A stretch of 64,000 bases of DNA from Cepaea nemoralis (GCA_014155875.1 JACEFZ010027946.1:1-64000); one strand, 5' to 3'; shown: positions 11,232 to 21,710, counted from the stretch's first letter. The notes: generated by a model from the letters alone, not told the origin. Translations and numbers: made by a program.

Positions 11232-11800
11232 TAAGATAACCTCATTTGGGGTTATCCCAACATTGGATGGCGTATTCTCTAGGTTTACCTCACACCGCTC
11301 ATCTTGAATGACCTCTCTCTAAGATAATCACACAGCTGAGAATACCCTTCATCTTTTATTTTCTACATATGAGTGCCTCAAACCTTGCAAAACCTTACTC
11401 CTAGATTATATCACATTGCAATACTTTATGTAGGGAATATCTCATTTTGTGATAATCCCACACTGAAACACCGTCATCTCAGATTGTTCCTACACCGAAG
11501 CGCCGCAACTCTCCACGAAGTGATCAAGCTGCCTGCCTCGTGTTTCGAAGGTTGTGGGTTTGTTTCCGAACTGTTTTTCAGTTGACAAATGCATTGTTTT
11601 GTTTCAGAGACCAATATGGAATCACATCCAGTGAATTAATTTGACTATCTTGCCTTTAATCCACTTGCCCTCTTTTTTTTAAACAGCAAATTCAGTACAC
11701 CTGATCTTGTGCGCCACCTGGGATAACCTATTAAGCAAGGATTATCCTACATGTGTAATTACTTCACACCCGAGTTTATTTCCCCTTGAGATTATTTCCC
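11232..11800. other. Loose internal similarity, nature unknown
   Basis: Three stretches share a loose pattern of GATAACC or ATCTCATTT, then TATCCCAACA, TAATCCCACA or TTATCCTACA, then a block ending near CCTCACACC, CCTACACCG or CTTCACACCC. They start at about 11236, 11428 and 11721. This could be an eroded repeat or a low-copy MITE, but it is too degraded to define. Confidence 0.3.
11505..11582 (+). repeat. SINE family G head fragment
   Basis: AAGTGATCAAGCTGCCTGCC and GAAGGTTGTGGGTTTG match the tRNA-like head of the family G SINE at 59345-59420 (AAGTGGTCAAGCTGTTTGAC and GAAGGTTGTGGGTTCG). The B-box position reads GGGTTTGTTTCC, one base off the intact copy. The body is absent. Confidence 0.65.
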
Positions 11801-12029
11801 CTTGCCAACTAAGAAGCCGCTAAGCGTATAGGTTGATCCCAGGCAACAGCAAATTGCCAATTCATTTGTAAATGCGTGCGGATGTGGCAGATCTGGCGAT
11901 CTTTCGCGTATCCGAGAAATGGGAACATGGCAGCCTACAGTCCTGCTCAACTTACAGTGAACAGAAACAAATGTAGGACAACTGTCCTGGCAAGTGTTAG
12001 GGAAGGAAACTTTAAAAAAAAATAATTGT

Positions 12030-12200
12030 ATATCCTTTACAGGACATTGCAGTCAACACCAGCATTTTACTGCAGTTGTGGATGTCTTGGCAAGTGTTAC
12101 GTTCAGTAGTTTGTCATTGCTTTCTGAAAGACCGTCTTCCAAAACAACACGTTAACAATCGGTCACCGCTGTTTCGAACGCGGGTAAGCGGCATTACGAA
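12030..12200 (-). repeat. SINE family B copy
   Basis: On the plus strand the order is TATCCTTTACAGGACATTGC, GTTACGTTCAGTAGTTTGTC, CATTGCTTTCTGAAAGACCG. The same order recurs at 12615-12790, 17205-17400 and 22895-23100, and in reverse complement at 12415-12545 and 43985-44105. The 3' end on the minus strand carries the palindromic GTCCTGTAAAGGAT-type motif next to an A-rich tail. Confidence 0.75.
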
Positions 12201-12244
12201 TCGTGCGTCCGCAACGCCATAGCCAGGGAGACGGCTCCCAAAAG

Positions 12245-12365
12245 AAAACTTACCCACGGGTAAATAGATCCCGTGACCTTGGATGGAATCTGTCTAGAGG
12301 AGGTACACGTGACACACATGTATGCTGGAGTTGGACACACTGACCTTTGGGATGTGTAACTACGC
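12245..12365 (+). repeat. SINE family F, 3' part
   Basis: ACTTACCCACGGGTAAATAG, CCTTGGATGGAATCTGTCTA and TATGCTGGAGTTGGACACAC correspond to the downstream half of the family F SINE. It lies between oppositely oriented family B copies. Confidence 0.7.
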
Positions 12366-12414
12366 GTGACACCCCCCCCTCGACACGGGAGCGAAGATGA
12401 CGAAGAAATATTGT

Positions 12415-12560
12415 AGCACCAGAAGTAATGAGTGCCGGTCGTTCAGAAAGCAATGGCAAACTACTGAACGTAAACTTGCAAAGATATCACGAACAGCTAA
12501 AAAATGCTGGAGTTGACTGCAACGTCCTGTGCAGGATATGCAACTAACTAAAAAAAAAAA
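12415..12560 (+). repeat. SINE family B, plus-strand copy with A tail
   Basis: GGTCGTTCAGAAAGCAATGG, AAACTACTGAACGTAAACTT, GCTGGAGTTGACTGCAACG and GTCCTGTGCAGGATATGC appear in order, followed by a 12-base A run at 12550-12561. This is the orientation in which the A tail follows the element, so it defines the 3' end of the family. Confidence 0.8.
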
Positions 12561-12614
12561 AACTTGTACCCTAGGAAAACTGCACAAGAATGTCATGTAC
12601 CTGAAACTTTTTTT

Positions 12615-12790
12615 TTTTTAAATGTTGCATATCCCTTGCAGGACGTTGCAGTCCACACCATCATTTTTTCAGCTGCTGTTGATGTACTAGGCAAATTTTA
12701 CATTCAGTAGTTTGCCATTGCTTTCTGAACGACCGGCTCCCATCTACTGCACAAATCGGTCGCGGCTGCGTTTCGAACGCCTGGTAAGCG
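12615..12790 (-). repeat. SINE family B, minus-strand copy with head
   Basis: A T run near 12608 is followed by TGCATATCCCTTGCAGGACG, CATTCAGTAGTTTGCCATTG and a head region with GCGTTTCGAACGCCTGGTAA, which on the minus strand gives a B-box-like GGCGTTCGAAACGC. It forms an inverted pair with the plus-strand copy about 55 bp to its left. Confidence 0.75.
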
Positions 12791-12972
12791 GGTGACAACT
12801 GGCAAGATCGAAGGGAACAGACCAAGGGGAAGACCAAGAATTAATTACCTGGAGGCTTGGCCACATGGCATGGTCGAGACAGAAACACGGAGCTGATCTA
12901 CGACTCTGGTGATCGAGTTACATGGCAAATCATAACCGCCCATGCTTATCGGCATGGCACATAATGAATGAA
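12791..12972 (+). pseudogene. RTE-like LINE 3' end fragment
   Basis: GTGACAACTGGCAAGATCGA, GGCTTGGCCACATGGCATGG and CATGCTTATCGGCATGGCAC match the terminal part of the LINE at 3830-4000 almost base for base. It ends in a short AATGAATGAAT tail. Only about 180 bp of 3' end is present, a typical 5'-truncated insertion. Confidence 0.88.
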
Positions 12973-13185
12973 TACCACTTTTCTTAATTAAACACACTAA
13001 CGTGAGTACGACCGAGGAGGAATTCGGAGCAGCAGAAGCAGAAGAGAAGGAGGAGAAAGAGGAAGAAGAAATATGAAGTTAGTTTTTATCTAGTAGAAAA
13101 GTAGAATAGGACCCTGTTACAAACCTCAAAGAAATTAGCAGGATGACAAGCTTGCAGGTAAGGCTACTATGAAGGTAGACGAGCC

Positions 13186-13419
13186 ATGGATCATGCTGTT
13201 ACACTGAATGCTCTACGAGAAGTAAGACTTTTGCGAGAACCAAGCGATGACTGTGAACCTACAGCTGTGGTCAGACTGCGAGAAAAGGAAGTTAAAAGAG
13301 GTGTGGTCAGACACGAGTACCATGCAGAAAGTCAAAGATTGATAAACCAACACAGAACTGGTGTCGTGAGCCGCTACACGCTGCGGGATTTGCTGAGGAG
13401 GGGATCCAAGCACTTATGA
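13186..13419 (+). CDS. Hypothetical small ORF, unknown
   Basis: An ATG-initiated frame of 77 codons rich in Arg and Glu (RLREKEVKRGVVRHEYHAES) begins at GCCATGGATC, a fair start context. I do not recognise the protein. The region 13100-13500 shows no obvious link to the repeat families mapped elsewhere in this window, which is the only reason to list it. It could be an exon, an eroded transposon frame or chance. Confidence 0.2.
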   Translation: MDHAVTLNALREVRLLREPSDDCEPTAVVRLREKEVKRGVVRHEYHAESQRLINQHRTGVVSRYTLRDLLRRGSKHL

Positions 13420-13579
13420 ACTGCATGGTTCGATGTGCAATGAGGATGATCTGTCGACTAACTATAGTAAGTAGAATGGGGCCCTTTTAACAAACCATAA
13501 GGCGCCATGGACATCTGGTGCCAGACCCATATTTGTAAAGAGTCATGATTGATGTGGTCAGTTTACCGCCTGTCACTTT

Positions 13580-13580
<1 letters not shown>

Positions 13581-13614
<34 letters not shown>
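13581..13614. repeat. Poly(C) homopolymer, 34 bases
   Basis: Thirty-four consecutive C on the plus strand. The complementary poly(G) could form quadruplex structures, and the true length is uncertain because such runs are read poorly. Confidence 0.95.
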
Positions 13615-13616
<2 letters not shown>

Positions 13617-13844
13617 ACGACATTCCTGGTACGCAGTTTAGACTGGGTCAACCTGAGCGCCCAAGTCTAGTTTACAAATTCGAATCGGTCACGTTGCAAA
13701 TAGAACGCATGACTACCGGGTCGGTAGGCGATCCCCTCTGACCGACCCTTGCACAGATGTAACCATATTCTAAGCGCCCCTTAAAGAACTCTTGGGTTAG
13801 CACTCACGGTCTTCCAACCAAGCAACCAACCACCCCTACGGCAG

Positions 13845-14135
13845 TTACTCGAATAAATGCGCCTTCAGTGTTGAGTAAATTTGTCTAGTCCAGGACCGAG
13901 CCACGATGCATGTTCTCTCATCATCATCGAGGCCTTGCCAGCTGTTTATGTCTCTCCACAGATCTCGGTCTTTGGTGTTCTGAATTAACTCTGCTGATAC
14001 TCCTCCATGCCTTCGTCTCAATCCATCCAGCATCATTTCTTTTGGTCTGCCTCTGCCTCTCGATCTTTCCAGTCGTCACGATGTTCTCTAATGCCTCTCT
14101 TCTCATCACACGACCAAAGAATGTTTGTCACATTC
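13845..14135 (-). pseudogene. LINE 3' end fragment
   Basis: On the minus strand the frames read RREALENIVTTGKIERQRQT and, after a frameshift, MMLDGLRRRHGGVSAELIQ then NTKDRDLWRDI. These match the LINE C-terminal pattern of an RR/E/L/N block, a basic GR-rich linker and a D-R-D-x-W-R motif. The plus-strand fragment at 24080-24262 belongs to the same subfamily (ASIEMIQTTRDQDFWR). Confidence 0.8.
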
Positions 14136-14399
14136 TTATGTTCATACATATGATATTATTCACGCACTGGTCAGGACCCCTCTTCACCTGCTGGTGAGGT
14201 GTCCTGCACACATACATAACACTGGCCAATAAAAAGAGGCTTGACTATGATCTCAGCTGCGATGAAATCCGAGGACTACACATTTTGCATGCTGAGAGAT
14301 TGCTAGAGTAACAGTTCCACATAGGGACGATCAGATAATCAGGTGAGGATAATAGTTATTGTTTCTTTTTTTTATGTTCACTGGCTCGTCTATACAAAT

Positions 14400-14640
14400 G
14401 CTGTTACTTCTTATGCACCAGACTGATATTTAGCCTTCATTAGTGTCAGTGTCCCTCGCCATCATGCGAACCTACTCTGACTTCAGAAGTACTTGTAATT
14501 TACGTCCCCAAGTCAAGGACGAGAAGTCGATGTTTCAGTCAAACTGACCGGTGTAGGGGTTGAACCCGCTACCTCAACATCCACACACCAGAAGTTTAAG
14601 AGCAAGCTCTCTTATCCATTCTACCAGGCTGACACCCACT
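14400..14640 (-). repeat. SINE family A, full length on the minus strand
   Basis: Read on the minus strand, the right end is a tRNA-like head with A-box TGGTAGAATGGATAAGAG and, about 45 bp later, B-box GGGTTCAACCCC. The body follows with CTTGACTTGGGGACGTAAAT and AAGTCAGAGTAGGTTCGCAT. Other copies are at 24600-24800, 35850-36015, 36195-36986, 49355-49608 and 54800-55075. This is the best-preserved and most numerous SINE in the window. Confidence 0.88.
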
Positions 14641-14929
14641 TCTTCAGTGAACAACGAACAATACAACAGATATGCCCATGAACACGAACAGCCACATTAC
14701 ACTAAAACAATAACTACAACAGTAGTCTGCGTGGCATGGTTTCACACTTGTATTTGCCAACAGCTTCTTCAAATAGATAAAAACATTAGCAAGATGGCAA
14801 GAAACCGGACAGATGGCCAACAACACAGAACATGAGTGTTGTCCGGCGATTTACACATCAGAACATTGACTCATATATCGTGCTATGACAGCAAGGTGTC
14901 GGTGTGTTACCGAGGGGGGGGGGGAGGCA

Positions 14930-15600
14930 TTACTGAAGCAAAGAAAGTAACACTTTATCCTACCATGCATGGCTTATGGGGCAACAAAGGAGGGTTGGTG
15001 TGAGATTGGCTATCTCATCCATGAAGGAGTAGTGGATGTCTCATCCATGAGAGAACAGTGGATGTCTCATTCATGAGAGAACAGTGGATGTCTCATCCAT
15101 GAGAGAATAGTGGATATCTCACCTATGATAGAACAGTGGATATCTCACCCATGAGAGAACAGTGGATGTCTCATTCATGAGAGAACAGTTGATGTCTCTC
15201 CCATGAGAGAACAGTGGATATCTCACCCATGAGAGAACAGTGGATGTCTCATTCATGAGAGAACAGTGGATATCTCATCCATGAGAGAACAGTGGATGTT
15301 TCATCCATGAGAGAACAATGGATGTCTCATTCATGAGAGAACAGTGGATATCTCATCCATGAGAACAGTGGATGTTTCATCCATGAGAGAACAGTGGATA
15401 TGTCACCTATGAGAGAACAGTGGATACCTCATCCATGAGAGAAGTGGATGTCTCATTCATGAGAGAACAGTGGATATCTCACCCACGAGAGACTAGCTGC
15501 AAAATGCAGCTAATCATGAACACAGGTTTACAAAGAGCTCAGCGTGTGGTAGAGAAGTCCTGTCTTCCTTTGAGAGATGAAAGGCATCCAGAAACTGGCA
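14930..15600 (+). repeat. SINE family C with internal 26-bp amplification
   Basis: The left end (AGCAAAGAAAGTAACACTTT, CCTACCATGCATGGC, GGAGGGTTGGTGTGAGATTG) and the right end (GCTAATCATGAACACAGGTT, TACAAAGAGCTCAGCG, TGAGAGATGAAAGGCA) are the two halves of the family C SINE seen unbroken at 53075-53270. Between them, where the normal element has about 25 bp of the type CTCACCCATAGAC, lies a tandem array (15014-15492). Confidence 0.85.
15014..15492. repeat. Minisatellite of 26-bp units inside a SINE
   Basis: About 18 head-to-tail units contain GAGAGAACAGTGGATGTCTC followed by ATCCAT. Variants alternate between TCTCATCCAT, TCTCATTCAT, ATCTCACCCAT and TTTCATCCAT. A few units are 2-4 bp shorter. 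The unit aligns with the CTCACCCATAGACAACTTTA segment of the family C SINE, so the array looks like an expansion of that segment. Confidence 0.95.
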
Positions 15601-15604
15601 TGCT

Positions 15605-16149
15605 GTAAAAAATGAAAGCCGTTTTGCAAGAGACCCAATATATGATGCTGATGGTAAACACCCCCCCCCCCTCCCCACCCTTCATACAACACATGTACAA
15701 ACCAACCTAACTCTTCAGTTAGTACTTATTTGTAAACAGCCCATTTATTTCAGCTGATGTCTTCTGTATATATTTATATCAATTGATAAATAAATGATGT
15801 CAAACTAAAATACAAGATGACTTAGGTCTTGAGCCTATTACATGACACTCATCATCATCAAGTATTTCAACCATTGAGCTGGTCGTGAAGCTTCATCATC
15901 ACTCCCTTCCCTAGCTGTCCGTTTTGCACCTCTCTCTTTAATTCCATACTCGTCTGCATTGACAGATCAGTGCAGGACTGTTTTATAGATGTTTTTCTTG
16001 GTCCATCCTCCCTCTTCTCCCCAATATTTTGCTTTTTAGTTCTCTATTCAGTGTTTCTTCATGTCTCAGGATATGAACAAGGTATGGGAGCTCATAACAC
16101 TACCACACATAACGTAAATAAACAAGTCTGTATGTGCTTGGATTATGAA
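15605..16149. other. No recognisable feature (15605-16149)
   Basis: There is a C run at 15660-15671 and a possible eroded LINE 3' end on the minus strand near 15850-16080 (wording such as AGCTGGTCGTGAAGCTTC and TTCTTGGTCCATCCTCCCTC). No gene is recognised. Confidence 0.4.
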
Positions 16150-16405
16150 TTAAACAGAGCAGAAAATTTATCAGGATAAGTGATACAGATAAAGAAGTGA
16201 ATCATTCACAAATATTTCAAGAGTAGAAAATCTATCAATAAGTGAGGAACAGATGAAGAAGTGAATCATTCACAAGCATTCCAAAAATTTATCCAGGATA
16301 TGTGAGACAGATAAAGAAGTGAATCATTCATAAATATTCTAAGAGTAGAAAATGTATCCAGGATAAGTGATAGATAAAGAAATGAGTCATTCACAAGTAT
16401 TCCAA
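16150..16405. repeat. Minisatellite of about 64 bp, four degenerate copies
   Basis: The block GATAAAGAAGTGAATCATTC followed by ACAA or ATAA and ATATTTC or GCATTCC recurs at roughly 64-bp intervals. Each is preceded by AGAAAATTTATC or AGAAAATCTATC. It lies less than 100 bp beyond the stop codon of HCCS, in its 3' flank or 3' untranslated region. Confidence 0.85.
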
Positions 16406-16494
16406 GTGACAATGATCATTCTACTGTTAAAGCAAACAGTTCAATGTTTCTCTAAAGACCTGTCCGCTCTTCTTCTCTAGTCATCCCAAACATC

Positions 16495-16885
16495 TCAGCT
16501 GACGGAGTTCTTCTTCTCCCGCTCCTTTTCCACGTCGCTGAGATTGTATGACATGAATTGAGAAGGATTTTGTCCTTTCAACGTGTCTGTGCTTTTGCTG
16601 CCGAATTGCTCGCCAATGTTCAGAGGCTCACTAACACTGGCTGTCCCAGAGACTGAGCTACCTCCTGGGGCTCCAATGCTGCCTGATTCAGATGTCAATC
16701 GCCAGATGGCAACACATAAACGATCCCAGAGTGCTTCAAATGAATCCAGGGCTGGTCGAACATCTAGCAAAGCAAACTCAAAGTTGCTGTTGAATTTCCC
16801 GCCATCATAATAGTCAATTATGTAACGAACCTCCTTGCCATTGCGATCTACAATCCAGTCATGGCGGTCAAACGGCAGCGAGTAT
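16495..16885 (-). CDS. HCCS: Cytochrome c heme lyase, last coding exon
   Basis: HCCS attaches heme b covalently to apocytochrome c in the mitochondrial intermembrane space. This exon encodes the conserved C-terminal domain. On the minus strand a CAG acceptor (16886-16888) is followed by one base completing a codon, then [33 protein letters not shown] and [14 protein letters not shown], all aligning with human residues 204-268. The His of FDRHDW matches conserved human H211. The protein then continues about 65 residues past the usual end (WRWTS in human) with a Ser/Gly-rich, charged tail ending [10 protein letters not shown] before TGA at 16495-16497. The start phase accepts the previous visible exon in frame. 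The extension could be lineage-specific. Confidence 0.95.
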
Positions 16886-16939
16886 CTGGAACCAAAAACA
16901 TTGATAAACACCATTTTATAACAATTATATTAAGAAAGG

Positions 16940-17175
16940 GTGGTGTCAGGTCTTAATGAAATATGACAAGGTATCGTATGACAGTAGATGGTACTACCTG
17001 CTTGCTGTTAGCGCCAAATGTTAGGCCAAGAGAGGATCATGCTGCATGGGCAACACATGGTCTTTAAGTTCAGCCAAGGCTTTGTGTTATGGAGAGGTGT
17101 AACTCCATTATACAAACTATCGCCTGTCAAGACAGCAAGGTGCCAGTCATTACAAAAGGACATCTCAGCTTTTAA
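16940..17175 (+). repeat. Dispersed repeat Z, copy 2
   Basis: GACAGTAGATGGTACTACCT, GCTTGCTGTTAGCGCC, AGAGAGGATCATGCTGCATG, TTGTGTTATGGAGAGGTGT and AGACAGCAAGGTGCCAG match, in reverse complement, 27490-27905 and part of 1236-1430. It lies just inside the last HCCS intron. Confidence 0.75.
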
Positions 17176-17204
17176 CACTAAAAACTGATGTATTATTATA
17201 GACT

Positions 17205-17400
17205 GCATGTCCTGTGCAGGACATAGCGATTAACCCCAACCTGATTTTCCAGGCAATTGTACGTCCAGTAGTTTGCCATTGCTTTCTGAACGAGGAGTCA
17301 ATGTTTCAGTGCAACTGACCGGTGTAGGGAACGATCCCCAACCCCACCATCAACACACAAGAAGTTCAAGCACATTAACTCCTGCAGTCACTCAGACTGC
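17205..17400 (-). repeat. SINE family B copy
   Basis: GCATGTCCTGTGCAGGACAT, CCAGTAGTTTGCCATTGCTT, CTGAACGAGGAGTCAATG and AGAAGTTCAAGCACATTAAC appear in the family order. The right end is the tRNA-like head on the minus strand. Confidence 0.75.
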
Positions 17401-17404
17401 TGGT

Positions 17405-18120
17405 TGATAAGTTAGGAAACAATTTCACTATAATGTAATTACTTTTTTTTACTAATGAGCGATTGATACAAGCTTGCAAAAGCTTCAGTGCTAGCAATGG
17501 GTGCACAAATTTCTACATAACATTCAGTAGACTAACAAAGTGGAAGGTCAAGATGAGCTAGCTGCAAAACAATCTACAGCAGAAAGTGATGTCATGGAAT
17601 AAATGTTATGTCCCTAACTCTGCCTAAAGTTGTACACTAAAGGTGTACTCCTACAGATAAAACAATTACAGATGAAAATATCAAACTACAACAGTCGACT
17701 TTCCTGCCGAGCTACTTGGACAGGTTCACCCAGACAATGAATGGTGTGATGACGTTAGACATGCTGGATAAATGGTCAAATAATGCAGCTCTGGTGTATG
17801 TGGACACAACATAGCTACTGTCCCATAAGACTTCGCCAACCCTAGATGTAAGATGAAAAGGGCCCTACAAAAGAAGTAGCCCACAGTAAAGTACTCTGAG
17901 AGAACACAGCAGCAATCACAAACTGAGTGTAGTAGCATTCAGTATTCAACTACTGTCCCAGGACTTTCAGTCAAATTAAAACAGAGACAAAAATCATGGT
18001 GTTGGATTTCAAAAATATGTATTATGTAGACTGGTTTCACTGGTCTTGTCTTGTTGAATGTGTTGTCATGAGATGTTTACACTTTCATCATCTGGTTATT
18101 ATGAGATAGACACAAAGAGT
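17405..18120. other. Intronic sequence without recognisable feature
   Basis: No tandem array, SINE or exon is seen. I read it on the minus strand specifically for the missing HCCS exon (expected Cys-Pro, Arg-Phe and Ser-Pro motifs in about 90 bp) and found nothing. Confidence 0.5.
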
Positions 18121-18124
18121 TGCA

Positions 18125-18720
18125 TGTCGAGTCAAGAACTGGCATCACAGCACTTGTGGCATTCCCATAACTGCTCTGCCCTCATCTGCAACAGCCAGCG
18201 AAGACTCCCAATACTAATGGTACCAGTAGCAGTCTGATTATGTGTCTGTCCAACTTTTCCTCAGAGTTTTGTGTGCTGGCCAGATCCTCTGATCACTCCC
18301 TGTAGCACCATTCTCTCCAGGCCATGATGATCTATCTGTTCTTCTGCATTATACACACAATTCCAAAGGCCCCGGCCATGTCGCCCTTATCATGCACCAA
18401 TACCGCACCAAGCGGTGCAGACCCAGCCAATCTGTCCGCCCGCTCGTTTCCCACCACACCAGAATGTCAGGGGGGAAAAATCCAACAGATGTTCCTTATT
18501 CTTGATTGTTGAATTGAAGCCTGCAACTCTGCCCGAAGCATACCTGCCTTCACCTTTCTCATCATACTTTGTGAGTCCATTACAATCACGACATGTAGGC
18601 ACTGTCTGGCCTTCAGCCAGCGTAACGCTACCGTGACTGCCTCCACCTCCATTCTCAGACAAGATGGTGTATTATCATATGTAAGGCTCTTCTGCATCAA
18701 TCACCGTCCACCAACCTTCA
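18125..18720 (-). pseudogene. LINE fragment with RNase H domain and 3' end
   Basis: The minus-strand frame reads SCLRMEVEAVTVALRWLKAR, HVVIVMDSQSMMRKV and AELQASIQQSRIRNICWIF, the central part of an RNase H domain of a LINE. The conserved Glu (RMEVEAV) and Asp (VMDSQS) are visible. The following block, normally with GN-RAD-LA-like residues, is out of frame and degraded (VWWETSGRTDRL). The 3' untranslated end follows to 18125 and matches 10382, 32285, 50575 and 58255. Confidence 0.88.
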
Positions 18721-19345
18721 CCCTGATCCCCCTAGCACTCCTGTTACCTCTTAGCACAGAGTCAACCGTGTAAATAATTGCATTACATATGAGACGTAAC
18801 AGAATGATAAAAGTGTCATATGCACATTACACCAACTACAGTGAAAGTCTCAAGATGCAGAAAAAATGTGCCTGTGATCTTTGCCTGGAAAGTTTTCTCA
18901 CTGTTTACAGATTTTCAAAAACATGCTTTTTCTGAGTAAAACAAATTCTTCTTTGAGCAATATTTTGTTCTTTTCCACTGTGCACCTCATCTCTTTTTAA
19001 TGAAACCTATCCTGTTGTTTTTGGTATCACTGGCTCGGTGATTAGATCTCAGCTATCAGGTATTCCAGAATGATCTCATCATTCTCTACTAGCTCTATGC
19101 CAATGCTGTTACCTACCCTAGCCATGATCTTATCCTAGCTCTGGGGGAATACTTGGTCCCAAAAGCAGAACAGCTCTTCAGTTTTGGCTCCCTGCACTCA
19201 CTGAAATACAACAATGTCAACAGATTTATTAGAGAGAAGAACAATAACCTGCCGCTGCCAGGAATAAAGAAAACAATCAGCGGAGGAACATAGGAATTAT
19301 GCAGATTGATTATGTGCGCTTTCTTGTCAAAAGTTAGGGAGGCAC
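18721..19345. other. Intronic sequence without recognisable feature
   Basis: No recognisable repeat or exon. Searched by eye on the minus strand for the missing HCCS exon without success. Confidence 0.5.
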
Positions 19346-19346
19346 C

Positions 19347-21012
19347 CGTGTTGTACCCACATTAAGAACTGTGTGCTGTACCCACATTAGGGACAGGGTG
19401 TTGTACCCACATCAGGGTCTGGGTGTTGTACCCACATCAGGGTCTGGGTGTTGTACCCACATCAGGGACTGGGTGTTTTACCCACATCAGGGACTGGGTG
19501 TTGTACCCACATCAGGGTCTGGGTGTTGTACCCACATTAGGGTCTGGATGTTGTACCCACATCAGGGTCTGGGTGTTGTACCCACATCAGGGTCTGGGTG
19601 TTGTACCCACATCAGGGTCTGGGTGTTGTACCCACATCAGGGTCTGGGTGTTGTACCCACATCAGGGTCTGGGTGTTGTACCCACATCCGGGTCTGGGTG
19701 TTGTACCTACATCAGGGACTGGGTGTTGTACCCACTTCAGGGACTGGGTGTTGTACCCACATCAGGGTCTGGGTGTTTTACCCACATCAGGGACTGGGTG
19801 TTTTACCCACATCAGGGACTGGGTGTTGTACCCACATCAGGGTCTGGGTGTTGTACCCACATTAGGGTCTGGATGTTGTACCCACATCAGGGTCTGGGTG
19901 TTGTACCCACATCAGGGTCTGGGTGTTGTACCCACATCAGGGTCTGGGTGTTGTACCCACATCCGGGTCTGGGTGTTGTACCCACATCAGGGTCTGGGTG
20001 TTGTACCCACATCCGGGTCTGGGTGTTGTACCTACATCAGGGACTGGGTGTTGTACCCACTTCAGGGACTGGGTGTTGTACCCACATCAGGGACTGGGTG
20101 TTGTACCCACATCAGGGACTGGGTGTTGTACCCACATCAGGGTCTGGGTGTTGTACCCACATTAGGGTCTGGGTGTTGTACCCACATTAGGGTCTGGGTG
20201 TTGTACCCACATCAGGGTCTGGGTGTTGTACCCACATCAGGGTCTGGGTGTTGTACCCACATCAGGGTCTGGGTGTTGTACCCACATCAGGGTCTGGGTG
20301 TTGTACCCACATCCGGGTCTGGGTGTTGTACCTACATCAAGGACTGGGTGTTGTACCCACTTCAGGGACTGGGTGTTGTACCCACATCAGGGTCTGGGTG
20401 TTGTACCCACATCAGGGACTGGGTGTTGTACCCACATCAGGGACTGGGTGTTGTACCCACATCAGGGACTGGGTGTTGTACCCACATCAGGGACTGGGTG
20501 TTGTACCCACATCAGGGTCTGGGTGTTGTACCCACATTAGGGTCTGGGTGTTGTACCCACATTAGGGTCTGGGTGTTGTACCCACATTAGGGTCTGGGTG
20601 TTGTACCCACATCAGGGACTGGGTGTTGTACCCACATCAGGGTCTGGGTGTTGTACCCACATGAGGGTCTGGGTGTTGTACCCACATCAGGGTCTGGGTG
20701 TTGTACCCACATTAGGGTCTGGGTGTTGTACCCACATTAGGGTCTGGGTGTTGTACCCACATTAGGGTCTGGGTGTTGTACCCACATCAGGGTCTGGGTG
20801 TTGTACCCACATCAGGGACTGGGTGTTGTACCCACATTAGGGACTGGGTGTTGTACCCACATCAGGGTCTGGGTGTTGTTCCCACATTAGGGTCTGGATG
20901 TTGTACCCACATCAGGGTCTGGGTGTTGTACCCACATTAGGGACTGGGTGTTGTACCCACATTAGGGACTGGGTGTTGTGCCTACATCAGGGACTGGGTG
21001 TTGTACCCACAT
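19347..21012. repeat. Satellite of 25-bp units, about 66 copies
   Basis: Head-to-tail 25-bp units contain GGGTGTTGTACCCACATCAG followed by GGTCT or GGACT. Variants are CATTAG, CATCCG, CTTCAG and TTTTACCC. Because 25 is not a multiple of 3, each strand frame cycles through the unit every 75 bp, producing long artificial reading frames up to 330 codons. Blocks of several units recur with the same variant order (for example 19800-20050 and 20150-20350), indicating multi-unit duplication. The array lies in the HCCS intron that lacks its expected exon and ends about 70 bp before a family C SINE. Confidence 0.98.
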
Positions 21013-21059
21013 GCTGAAGCCGAACCCTGTATTTGCTGAGCCTGAAGTGAACATCATAA

Positions 21060-21600
21060 CCTCCCAGCCACAGTTCCCCAGCAAGGAAAGCAAATAACAG
21101 TAACACTGTAACCAACCACACATGTTGCAGCAGCCACTATGGAGGGTTGGCACAGGGCTGGCTACCTCACCCATAGACAACTTTAGCTGTAACATCAACC
21201 ACACATGTCGCAGCAGCCACTATGGAGGGTTGGCACAGGGCTGGCTACCTCACCCATAGACAACTTTAGCTGTAACATCAACCACACATGTCACAGCAGC
21301 CACTATGGAGGGTTGGCACAGGGCTGGCTACCTCACCCATAGACAACTTTAGCTGTAACATCAACCACACATGTCGCAGCAGCCACTATGGAGGGTTGGC
21401 ACAGGGCTGGCTACCTCACCCATAGACAACTTTAGCTGTAACATCAACCACACATGTCGCAGCAGCCACTATGGAGGGTTGGCACGGGGCTGGCTACCTC
21501 ACCTATAGACAACTTTAGCTGTAACATCCGACCAATCATGATCAAGCTTACAAAGGGCTTGGCATGAGTTGTTTGAGGGCCTGTACTTTATAGGGAGAGG
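21060..21600 (+). repeat. SINE family C with five-fold internal duplication
   Basis: The left end is GGAAAGCAAATAACAGTAAC and the right end is CAATCATGATCAAGCTTACA followed by AAGGGCTTGGCATGAG and TAGGGAGAGGAAAAGCAGC, both diagnostic of family C (compare 53075-53270). The middle is repeated in 83-bp steps. The tail runs directly into a 390-bp purine-rich simple repeat. Confidence 0.88.
21128..21530. repeat. Tandem repeat of exactly 83 bp, five copies
   Basis: CAGCAGCCACTATGGAGGGT starts at 21128, 21211, 21294, 21377 and 21460. The copies are nearly identical (single differences such as TTGCAG, TCGCAG, TCACAG, and GGCACAGGG or GGCACGGGG), so the expansion is recent. Each unit contains the SINE core GGCTGGCTACCTCACCCATA and GACAACTTTAGCTGTAACAT. 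Confidence 0.97.
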
Positions 21601-21657
21601 AAAAGCAGCAGCAGCAGAGGATGAGGAGGCGAAGAGGAGGAAGTAGTAGTTGTAGTA

Positions 21658-21710
<53 letters not shown>

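Noticed and set aside
19371..20590. Long plus-strand frames up to 330 codons (MLYPHQ...GVVPTSGSG repeats)
   Set aside because: They are translations of a 25-bp satellite; three frames are open because the unit lacks stops. Nothing indicates expression.
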